DNA of 64,000 nucleotides, from NCBI GenBank assembly GCA_036260935.1, contig DATALQ010000020.1, positions 1 through 64,000 of the forward strand, given 5' to 3'. This DNA is from JAEYOM01 sp036260935. GTDB taxonomy: Bacteria > Bacillota > Clostridia > Acetivibrionales > DTU013. This document shows, in pieces, positions 49,854-57,035 of this stretch. The notes beneath the pieces are model-generated. The model saw nothing but the letters and a program-made list of their open reading frames with translations, did no database searches and was not told the DNA's origin. Position numbers and translations under genes: made by a program. Each line of letters begins with the position of its first letter. Position 1 is the first letter of the stretch.

Positions 49854-51455
49854 CAGCTTTTGCTGAGCCATCCTATTAAAACGTAGGTTCCTGGCCTGGC
49901 CCATGTTTGTAAGTTCAAAAGCAAGCACATATCCATTTTCATCGCGAATGAAATCAACCTGTCTGAACCACCATGGGTCACCTGCAAACTGAGTATCGGA
50001 GCATGCAGTCAGAACTATATCCTCATGTCTGGCATTACTGGCAACAAGTTTGCCTTCATCTACAGCTATTGCATAAACTGTATCAGCCTCTTCACTGTAG
50101 TACTTTCCCTCAATGCCCTTCATATGAGATAGGTCTAAGGATGCAATCCTGGTTGCAGTCACATTCTTACCCCATGCCCATACCAATGTAACCTCATTAC
50201 ATATACCATTTTGGTTCCTATGGAATGTTACGGGGTCACCGTCCTTATCAATGAATTCGGTTTCAGATACAGGCAACAACTCAAACCTGGGTTGGCCTGT
50301 TATATGCCAGTATAGTCTATGATTTTCCTTGATTATCGATACTGCATGTCCAGGTTCAATAAGGTAATCACCCAGGTATGAATCATATATCTCTGACGAC
50401 ACAGCTGCTATCTTCGGCTTATTAATGTTATCTCCCTGTACCTCTATACCTGATTCATCAAACAGGCAAATATCGTACAACTTGCGTACTAATTGCCAAG
50501 CATCGACAGTATCGGTATTACTAAGAAGAGCGATTCCAAACCTCTTATCCGGAGAAAAAGAAACCGCACTCCTATACCCACCACATTCCCCGCCGTGCTC
50601 AATAATATTTACACCCTTGTATTGTCCCACGAACAGGCCAAATCCATATTGTACCTCTTTGCCGTTGTTAAGACTGCCTTTCTCCCGCGTTATTCTCAGA
50701 ACCGATTCACCACCCACAGCCCCATTGTCCATATTGAGCAGCCATTTCGAAAGGTCTTCAACGGTGGTAAAAAGTGCGCTGGAGCCAGCAGGAGTTCTCA
50801 TCATTCTCTTCTTGTATCCCCCGCCGCCATTGCCCGTATACCCGTTTGTAGCGTTCATCGTCAAGGCATTATGGTCTGTGCAGAAGTATGTATTTGTCAT
50901 CCCCAGCGGACTGAATATATTATCTTTAGTCCATTCAGCAAACGGCTGTCCGGTTGCGTTTTCTATAACCCTTGCCAACAGGACATAGCCTGTATTGCAA
51001 TACAGAAACTCATCGCCAGGATTAAAGTTGAGAGCCTTCTGGCGCTTAATGATTCTAATTACATCACCAATCGTTTCCATGTCTCCCAACCAGTTAACAA
51101 ATGCACTCCAGCATCGGAGTCCGCTGGTATGATGAAGCAGGTTGCGTATTGTTATCACTTTTCCCAAATCAGGTAACTCGCCAATGAACTTTCGTATGTC
51201 ATCATCCAAGGACACCTTTTTGTCCTGTACAAGCATTGCAATGGCAAATCCAGTAAGCATCTTTGATAACGAACCAGAATCAAACACACTGCAAGCAGTA
51301 ATTGGAGTACCATTCTCCAAATTAGCCATACCGTAGCCTTGCATATGAATAACAGAGCCATCTTTGACTATAGCAACAGCCATACCAGGCGTGTTATCGT
51401 TGTTCCAGCCACTAAATAGCGAGTCAACTCTCTTTTGAATCGCGCTTATATCCAT
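49851..51455 (-). CDS. Serine hydrolase, beta-lactamase/class C-like fold
   Basis: A 534-aa member of the penicillin-binding-protein/beta-lactamase superfamily. GSLSKMLTGFAIAML carries the S-x-x-K catalytic pair (SLSK) near residue 64, LYCNTGYVLLARVIE carries Y-x-N near residue 154, and IIEHGGECGGYRS gives the third (HGG) motif. A C-terminal lipocalin-like region of about 170 residues (KDGDPVTFHRNQNG and similar) is typical of peptidase or esterase members. No signal peptide is visible, so it may act in the cytoplasm. ATG 51455 has GGGGAAGGG just upstream; the longer frame to 51548 lacks support. It lies between direct repeats and points against the DUF998 gene. Confidence 0.85.
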   Translation of the reverse strand: MDISAIQKRVDSLFSGWNNDNTPGMAVAIVKDGSVIHMQGYGMANLENGTPITACSVFDSGSLSKMLTGFAIAMLVQDKKVSLDDDIRKFIGELPDLGKVITIRNLLHHTSGLRCWSAFVNWLGDMETIGDVIRIIKRQKALNFNPGDEFLYCNTGYVLLARVIENATGQPFAEWTKDNIFSPLGMTNTYFCTDHNALTMNATNGYTGNGGGGYKKRMMRTPAGSSALFTTVEDLSKWLLNMDNGAVGGESVLRITREKGSLNNGKEVQYGFGLFVGQYKGVNIIEHGGECGGYRSAVSFSPDKRFGIALLSNTDTVDAWQLVRKLYDICLFDESGIEVQGDNINKPKIAAVSSEIYDSYLGDYLIEPGHAVSIIKENHRLYWHITGQPRFELLPVSETEFIDKDGDPVTFHRNQNGICNEVTLVWAWGKNVTATRIASLDLSHMKGIEGKYYSEEADTVYAIAVDEGKLVASNARHEDIVLTACSDTQFAGDPWWFRQVDFIRDENGYVLAFELTNMGQARNLRFNRMAQQKL

Positions 51456-51538
51456 TTCACCCTTCCCCTCACTCAAGCCTTTTATATGGCATTCTATATC
51501 CATAGGTATTCGGCACGGCTCTTGAAATTCCTTCCTTC

Positions 51539-51913
51539 TTTGCGACAATCAGCCTTTGCGGCTTGATTATCGGTACAATCGGCATAGGAGTCGCTCCTTT
51601 GGCTTACTTCGGCATCATGGAACGGATCAGCGTGTTTTCCGCGAGCGGATTTAGCTTTGTTCTGGGGTTCTACATTTTTATCGGTTTCGATTTAGCGGAA
51701 AGAAAACTTCAAACGGTTTCTGACGATGGCGCGATTGCCGGATAGAGCTAAAGAAGGATTGGATTCAACAACTTTCACCTCACCGCACATTCAAACGTGT
51801 AAAACAGAAGCCCAGACAAGCAAATTATCCTCCGAGCCTTGATATATGCGCATCCCACTCAATCCGTCAATGTATTACTTGTATATGATTCTGACCTATG
51901 ATTCTGACATTCG
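51539..51913 (+). pseudogene. Duplicated 3' fragment of the DUF998 gene
   Basis: Starts at TTTGCGACAATCAGCC and repeats the last 70 or so codons of the DUF998 protein in frame (IIGTIGIGVAPLAYFGIMER to DDGAIAG, stop at about 51743-51745), then the downstream DNA to TATGATTCTGAC, which is itself doubled here. It has no start codon or SD and no 5' portion, so it is a remnant. The substitutions relative to the intact copy show the duplication is not brand new. Confidence 0.85.
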
Positions 51914-51936
51914 TATTTGACAACGAAGTCCTGTAC

Positions 51937-52686
51937 TTACTCCTTAACCTTTCCTTGATTTGCTACCTCCTGCATTGACTTCTGAATTTGCTCAATATCT
52001 CCCAGATAATACTTCCTGATTGGTTTTAACTCATCATCCAACTCATAAACAAGTGGTGTCCCAGTTGGTATATTCAACCCTACAATCTCGTCATCAGACA
52101 TGTTGTCCAGATACTTAACCAATGCCCTGAGACTGTTCCCATGTGCAACGATTATGACACGCTTCCCCTGTTTGATATACGGTGAAATCACCTCATTCCA
52201 GTAGGGCATAAATCTCGATACTGTTTCCTTCAAGCTTTCTGCCAGAGGTAAGTTGGTCTTACCGACATCAGCATACCTTGGATCATGGCCGGGATATCTC
52301 TCGTCATCTTCTGTAAGCAAGGGTGGCAGAATATCATAACTTCTACGCCATATTAGGACTTGCTCCTCACCATACTTCGCAGCAGTTTCTGCTTTGTTTA
52401 ATCCTTGAAGCGCACCATAATGCCTCTCATTCAATCTCCATGACTTATACTCCGGAATCCATAGCATGTTCATTTCATTGAGGATATGCCAGAGTGTCTT
52501 AATCGCTCTTTGAAGCACTGATGTAAATGCTATATCAAAGGAATAGCCCTCCCTTTTCAAGACCTCACCAGCCTGCATTGCCTCTTTTACACCTTTCTCA
52601 GACAAGTCTACATCAGTCCATCCTGTGAACCTATTCTCTTTGTTCCATTGACTTTCTCCATGTCTCACAAGTACGAGCTTAATCAT
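51937..52686 (-). CDS. gpmA: 2,3-bisphosphoglycerate-dependent phosphoglycerate mutase
   Basis: Interconverts 3- and 2-phosphoglycerate in glycolysis. The protein is 249 aa. The active site is visible as LVLVRHGESQWNKENRFTGW (phospho-His), RLNERHYGALQGLNKAE and VIIVAHGNSLRALVKYL (second His). ATG 52686 has AGAGGTGA upstream; the longer frame from 52728 has none. The tRNA-Thr fragment and amj island lie upstream. It is a stand-alone gene here. Confidence 0.96.
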   Translation of the reverse strand: MIKLVLVRHGESQWNKENRFTGWTDVDLSEKGVKEAMQAGEVLKREGYSFDIAFTSVLQRAIKTLWHILNEMNMLWIPEYKSWRLNERHYGALQGLNKAETAAKYGEEQVLIWRRSYDILPPLLTEDDERYPGHDPRYADVGKTNLPLAESLKETVSRFMPYWNEVISPYIKQGKRVIIVAHGNSLRALVKYLDNMSDDEIVGLNIPTGTPLVYELDDELKPIRKYYLGDIEQIQKSMQEVANQGKVKE

Positions 52687-52790
52687 GCCAATCACCTCTG
52701 TATTATACTCAGCCCCAAGCGGGGTCAAGTACTACATATTCAAACATAGCTATATTATACCATAGCTATCATTAGATAGGCGATTTTTTA

Positions 52791-52838
52791 TGGAGCTGGC
52801 GGACGGAATCGAACCCCCGACCTGCTGATTACAAGTCA
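52791..52838 (-). repeat. 48-nt copy of the tRNA-Thr 3' end, probable attachment-site remnant
   Basis: Matches the last 48 nt of the intact tRNA-Thr at 54285-54360 with one difference, from the anticodon stem through the CCA end, then diverges (TTATAAATAG) where the 5' half should be. A cut tRNA 3' end at the far side of a foreign segment is the usual sign of integration at a tRNA gene. The rest of 52687-52990 holds a small CTATC/GATAG hairpin (about 52765-52780) and nothing coding. It cannot fold into a functional tRNA. Confidence 0.85.
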
Positions 52839-52990
52839 TTATAAATAGAACCTTGAAACTATTGATATGAAGCTGTTATGGGTCAATTTCGATGGTTCAT
52901 CACAACTACACTTCACAACCCGAATACATTGTTTCAACACCGTTTATAAGCTTGCAAACTATTTGTTGGATTTGTTGCAGTTGCAGAATC

Positions 52991-53782
52991 TTAAATCAAT
53001 CTTGCAATAAAAACAATAAAATAAGTTGCTGGAAGGAATATTAGTAATGATATAAAGGTTCCTATAGTTTTACTACCCACCATTCCCACTACACATGTTC
53101 TAAACTGTTGTTCACTACATTTCCCTTCAATAACATCATCGGTCATTATTGATAATTGTGGGTCAATAAAAACAGTCGCCATAATTGTTGCGATACCATT
53201 AATAACAGAAGAAAGCGTAATACAAGTAGCCCTTAAGCCTGGTTCAATATATCCAGCATAAATAGGTGCTAATGCACCTGTAGTTATCAAAGAAACAGCA
53301 ATGATATTCAGTATGATAGTTTTTTTTGGCAAACTCTTTATTGATAACTTGGTGATATTTTCTTTAACAGGAATTGATGCAAATTCTTTAATAAGAATAA
53401 CTCCAGACTTTGATAAACTATGTAGAAGAAGTTTTGGTACAGACCTATGTATGGAAAATGACTGAACACCCTTTGATAAAAGCCTTTGAAATGACGGAAT
53501 TAGAAAAGCACCAACAATAGTTGATACTCCAGAAATAAGCATAATAATTATAAAAATATTAATCAATTTCGTCGAACCTTGATTCCGTTCAACGTACTTG
53601 GTTAAAATCGGAACTTGAAAAGTAACTGCAATTCTTGATACCAAAGTAAACACATTAAATATTGCAAAAGATACAGCAATCTTGCCTGTCCTGACGCCAA
53701 CAAGTCTAACAGAATATGCAAGTGTACCTATTAGTGAAATAATGAAATTAAGAAAAAAAACAATAAAAATTTGTATATTCAA
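52991..53782 (-). CDS. amj: Lipid II flippase Amj (YdaH type)
   Basis: Alternate flippase that moves lipid II across the membrane and can replace MurJ in Bacillus subtilis. The protein is 263 aa (B. subtilis Amj is about 270) with at least six hydrophobic helices. The N-terminal family signature is present: NFIISLIGTLAYSVRLVGVRTG and FAIFNVFTLVSRIAVTFQVPIL, then TKYVERN. The start is TTG at 53782, with GGGA 4-5 nt upstream; no better start is seen. It is clearly more AT-rich than its neighbours and is the only gene between the tRNA-Thr copies. Confidence 0.85.
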   Translation of the reverse strand: MNIQIFIVFFLNFIISLIGTLAYSVRLVGVRTGKIAVSFAIFNVFTLVSRIAVTFQVPILTKYVERNQGSTKLINIFIIIMLISGVSTIVGAFLIPSFQRLLSKGVQSFSIHRSVPKLLLHSLSKSGVILIKEFASIPVKENITKLSIKSLPKKTIILNIIAVSLITTGALAPIYAGYIEPGLRATCITLSSVINGIATIMATVFIDPQLSIMTDDVIEGKCSEQQFRTCVVGMVGSKTIGTFISLLIFLPATYFIVFIARLI

Positions 53783-54051
53783 AAATCCCGCATCCCGATA
53801 TCAAATTTAATACAATAATAGCAATAATCTACTATATAGTCAAATAGCGAAGGTAATAAACACCATCCCAATAAGAAAACTATTTTTATGTAGCCTTTAG
53901 TATTATGTCCATCCAACAAATAGGCCATTATATGTAATTAAATCAACATCTTAATATCCCATGGTTTTCGCAACTCTTGAACCGCTTCCAACCGCTTATA
54001 ACACTTATAAACAATGAATACCGTTATCTTTTCTGTACAATTTGAAAAAGC

Positions 54052-54085
54052 AAAAACCGCCTATCCTCACGGACAAGCGGTTTTT
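54052..54085. terminator. Hairpin next to a tRNA-end fragment
   Basis: AAAAACCGC / GCGGTTTTT with an inner TCC-TCAC-GGA stem. It sits 6 nt from a 16-nt tRNA-Thr 3' end fragment, in the same relation as the terminator of the intact tRNA. It could work in both directions. From 53783 to 54051 I see only AT-rich DNA. Confidence 0.7.
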
Positions 54086-54090
54086 GAGTT

Positions 54091-54240
54091 TGGAGCTGGT
54101 GGACGGTCGACCGCGCCGCTTCGCTGCGCTCTCCGCTCGGATCACCTGGCTCCCCGGAGATCCTCGCGCATTCGCTAAAAAATGCATGCATTTTTCTTAA
54201 CGCTCATGCCCTCCCGGGTTCGATTCCGCCCCTTGGCTTT
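54091..54240. repeat. tRNA-end-bounded repeat of 150 bp
   Basis: Left end TGGAGCTGGTGGACGG (54091-54106) is the last 16 nt of tRNA-Thr on the minus strand. Right end (about 54207-54246) reads GGGTTCGATTCCGCCCC then TTGGCTTTCTCCA on the plus strand, like a T-arm and CCA end pointing the other way. Between them lie GC-rich short palindromes (CGCTTCGCTGCGCTC, ATGCATGCAT). The opposing tRNA-like ends give it a TTTGGAG/CTCCAAA inverted border. No complete tRNA fold is present. Confidence 0.5.
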
Positions 54241-54244
54241 CTCC

Positions 54245-54285
54245 AAAAAAATAAGGACACGAATTTATCGTGTCCTTATTTTTTT
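54245..54285 (-). terminator. Terminator of tRNA-Thr
   Basis: AAAAAAATAAGGACACGA pairs perfectly over 18 nt with its complement across a 5-nt loop, directly after the CCA end of tRNA-Thr. On the minus strand the GC-containing part is followed by T residues. Confidence 0.9.
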
Positions 54286-54360
54286 GGAGCTGGTGGACGG
54301 AATCGAACCCCCGACCTGCTGATTACAAGTCAGCTGCTCTACCTGCTGAGCTACACCAGC
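54285..54360 (-). tRNA. tRNA-Thr (anticodon TGT)
   Basis: 76 nt with the CCA end encoded. The acceptor stem GCTGGTG/CACCAGC is perfect, the D arm is GCTC-AGCAGGTA-GAGC, the anticodon arm GCTGA-CTTGTAA-TCAGC gives anticodon TGT, and the T loop is TTCGATT. The T stem GGGGG/CCGTC has one G-G mismatch and one G-T pair, so it may be slightly weakened. A strong terminator follows. It is the likely integration site for the amj segment. Confidence 0.93.
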
Positions 54361-54457
54361 ATATTATATAATATGCATAACTGATTTGCTGTTGACTTGA
54401 AAAATTATAACATGACCTTGGCTTCCTAGCAAGGGAATTTTATGGATTTAATAAAAT

Positions 54458-55618
54458 TTAGTCGATTTCAAGTACTTTTTTCAACTGGGACAGGTTGATC
54501 TCTGTCGGTATACCTTCCCTGCTCCAATGGTTTCTACAGCCGCAGTAATTCAGAAATACACACTGTGCCGGGATATCCATATCATCGAGGAGCCATCCGC
54601 CTGCAATAAGGTTTAGTACGCAGGCCACGCCTACGATACCCGTATCTCCGCTCACCCAGGAATAGCCGCCATGGTTGGCGGAAATCGAAGATTCGTGTGA
54701 CACTACCTCAACACCGAAGCCATTTTCCCTTCCCATTCTTATAAGTTTAAAAACGCTGCAATCCGCAGTACATCCTGCGCAATGGAAACCTCTTTCATCA
54801 TGGTGGCCTTTGCATTCGCTCTCAGAAAGTATGCGCATACACGCAGGTATGAGCACCGTTTTTTTCCGAGTATTCAGGAATCTCTTCCTGAAAGCCCTGT
54901 TCATTATCTCTGCACCTACCATGTTCAGGTGGTATTCGACCCGTCTACGCCCGCAAAATATTACATCCTCGCGCCAGTAATGCTCCGGCCTGATTTCATT
55001 GAGATATCTATCCACGTTTTCCGTGTATTTTCCCAGCGCCTCTTCACTCCTGTCTTCAAACCAGGCAGCCAATGTAATTGCTGTAGCGATAATGTCTTCG
55101 GCTTCTTCCTTTTTAAGCGTCCGCAGGTATTGCTCCCATTGTCTGAGCCTTAAGACTTCCCGGCTGAATTCACCGGTCGCGTCCAGCCATCCTAAAAGTA
55201 TCCCAAGATGATCCACGGACACGTCGAGCGTATATATATGATCGTACAGATCCGGAGATAGATAGAGTGTGGAAAGAATGCCGCGGATGAAATCTATACC
55301 GGGCTTCAAGCTTCCTCCCTGTTTTCTGAGCTTCGTCAGTCCTGTCAGCAACTGCGCGGGGACTTTTTCGAGGCCTGAAGCATCACCGCTGTAAATATTC
55401 CAAAGAGTTCCCAGAACAAGCAGTTCGAATGAGTATTCTTGCGGGGAGCGCAGCCTTGAAATACTCTTTCCTTTGCAGTACTCAACATAACCCGAAACAG
55501 CGCTGTTTGCAAGTTCATTGAATTGTCCGGCAACATCGTCGGCAAACGCCGCCAATTCCTGGTAAAATATATCAGATCCGTTCTTAGGATCCCTTAATGA
55601 ATAAGTTATTACATACAT
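54458..55618 (-). CDS. DUF116 family Cys-rich protein
   Basis: A 386-aa protein. It begins MYVITYSLRDPKNGSDIFYQ, as DUF116 proteins do. The first 210 residues are helical. The C-terminal DUF116 part (about 230-386) has many Cys: ECKGHHDERGFHCAGCTADC, VVGVACVLNLIAGGW-like IVGVACVLNL and FLNYCGCRNHWS, probably binding a metal or Fe-S cluster. The function is unknown. The SD is weak (AAGGATAA about 17 nt before the ATG), so the start could be wrong by a few codons. The tRNA-Thr gene lies about 100 nt downstream. Confidence 0.75.
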   Translation of the reverse strand: MYVITYSLRDPKNGSDIFYQELAAFADDVAGQFNELANSAVSGYVEYCKGKSISRLRSPQEYSFELLVLGTLWNIYSGDASGLEKVPAQLLTGLTKLRKQGGSLKPGIDFIRGILSTLYLSPDLYDHIYTLDVSVDHLGILLGWLDATGEFSREVLRLRQWEQYLRTLKKEEAEDIIATAITLAAWFEDRSEEALGKYTENVDRYLNEIRPEHYWREDVIFCGRRRVEYHLNMVGAEIMNRAFRKRFLNTRKKTVLIPACMRILSESECKGHHDERGFHCAGCTADCSVFKLIRMGRENGFGVEVVSHESSISANHGGYSWVSGDTGIVGVACVLNLIAGGWLLDDMDIPAQCVFLNYCGCRNHWSREGIPTEINLSQLKKVLEID

Positions 55619-55682
55619 AACTGAATACCAAATATTATCCTTCTCGTTTAAACTATGACCGTTGATATACTATATTACATTA

Positions 55683-56549
55683 TTATTCCTTCGGTTTACT
55701 CTTCGATCTTTCAGATTTGCCCTGCCGTATCCTTTTCTTCTGGCTTGCCGGTTCGTCCGGCCTTATATCCGGCGGACCATATTGAACTTCAGCTTCTCCC
55801 GTTACCGCCGCGACAAGAGCCGTCTCCTTTTCCGTTATGAGTTCCATATAATGCTTAACGAGCTCAGGATAGCCGTCAAGGAATTCTCGGGCCGTGTCGT
55901 TCAGCGAGTACAAGCCCTTTGAAACCTTGGTAAACCATCCATAATGATTGTCTCTTAGGATATTGGGAGTCTTGGCGCTGGTACCAAGTTTTTTCAGCCG
56001 CGCAGGGGACATGTCCCCGAACCTTATCATGCAGCAGGCAATATGTACGGCCTGTTCCCTATATGCAGTCATCAGCTTGGTTCTGGTAGCCCCGCCTGTA
56101 TTGTATTGACCGCTTCTCCCCACAGTTTCCTTAATTATATGGCTGCGTACCTTTTTATTCGAACGCAGACTTCTCAGCCTGTCGAACGTATTGGGGTGAA
56201 AATGCACTTCCACCTGGTTTTCTTCCCTGTTCAGAGCAACAGTGATAAGGCCCAGTTCAAGGCGGCGCAGCAGCATGCACATATCACGCCAGCCGGCAGT
56301 CCTTGCTCCGCCCTTCGGAAGCGGGATCGCCACATATACCGAGTCCGTTACGCGCTGCCGCCTTACGGCCTGGCTAAGAAGCTTGAGATTGAAGGCTGTC
56401 TTAAGCTCCACTACAACCAGATCATCTCCCATGATAGCCGCAAGATCACAGCCTTTTACCTCGCCCTGGACCTGGTAGCCCAGAGCCTCGAGGTAATCAT
56501 GCACAGGCTTGTACAGATCGGTTTCACGTATATTGTCCCGCTTTGCCAT
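55683..56549 (-). CDS. DUF2161 PD-(D/E)xK nuclease-like protein
   Basis: A 288-aa protein. The N-terminal restriction-endonuclease-like core shows LYKPVHDYLEALGYQVQGEV and CDLAAIMGDDLVVVELKT, giving the D...E-x-K set, followed by QAVRRQRVTDSVYVAIP, the typical DUF2161 layout. The C-terminal half has a possible winged-helix segment (LKKLGTSAKTPNILRDNHYGWFTKVSKGLYSL split) and a basic tail rich in Arg/Lys/Ser. ATG 56549 has GGGAG 8 nt upstream; the longer frame to 56594 lacks one. The family role is unknown; a DNA-processing role is inferred from the fold. Confidence 0.75.
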   Translation of the reverse strand: MAKRDNIRETDLYKPVHDYLEALGYQVQGEVKGCDLAAIMGDDLVVVELKTAFNLKLLSQAVRRQRVTDSVYVAIPLPKGGARTAGWRDMCMLLRRLELGLITVALNREENQVEVHFHPNTFDRLRSLRSNKKVRSHIIKETVGRSGQYNTGGATRTKLMTAYREQAVHIACCMIRFGDMSPARLKKLGTSAKTPNILRDNHYGWFTKVSKGLYSLNDTAREFLDGYPELVKHYMELITEKETALVAAVTGEAEVQYGPPDIRPDEPASQKKRIRQGKSERSKSKPKE

Positions 56550-56758
56550 ATAAACCACTCCCGATTTCCAGCAATAGAAACCTCTCAGAATCATGACAAC
56601 AGGTTTAATTCGCTGTTAATGAAAGAAATCCTTTATTTATGTAACAAAATGCCCGGATGTTCCATAATCTACATCCTGGGCATATTATGTAACATATATT
56701 ATCAATTAGTTTAAAACGACACTGTAAATCCAGAACAAGCCGGTAAATGGAGGCAGCT

Positions 56759-56956
56759 ATGGGCAGCTATAACTGTATAAAATGTAACAGGCAGTTGACG
56801 CACGATGAAGTAGCAATACACAGAAAGCTCATAAACAGGAATGCAACGGGATTCTTTTGCAAGAATTGCCTTGCACTGTATTTAAATTGTTCAGTTGAAG
56901 CAATAAACGAAAGAATCAGGTATTTTAAAGCAATGGGCTGTTCACTATTTAAATGA
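56759..56956 (+). CDS. Small zinc-ribbon-like protein
   Basis: A 65-aa protein with two Cys pairs, YNCIKCNRQLTHDE and GFFCKNCLALYLNCS, probably binding one zinc, followed by a short amphipathic helix. The ATG at 56759 has GGAGG 5 nt upstream; the ATG at 56747 overlaps that SD. It stands alone, convergent with topB and divergent from the DUF2161 gene. I recognise no named family. Confidence 0.65.
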   Translation: MGSYNCIKCNRQLTHDEVAIHRKLINRNATGFFCKNCLALYLNCSVEAINERIRYFKAMGCSLFK

Positions 56957-57035
56957 ACGACAACCATTTTTATATTAACATTTTTGTCAGCCTGCCGCGT
57001 ATCACAGCAGGCTGCTGCTTTCCAACCCGATTGTA

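Noticed and set aside
52791..52838. Second functional tRNA-Thr
   Set aside because: Only the 3' 48 nt are present; the acceptor 5' strand and D arm are missing.
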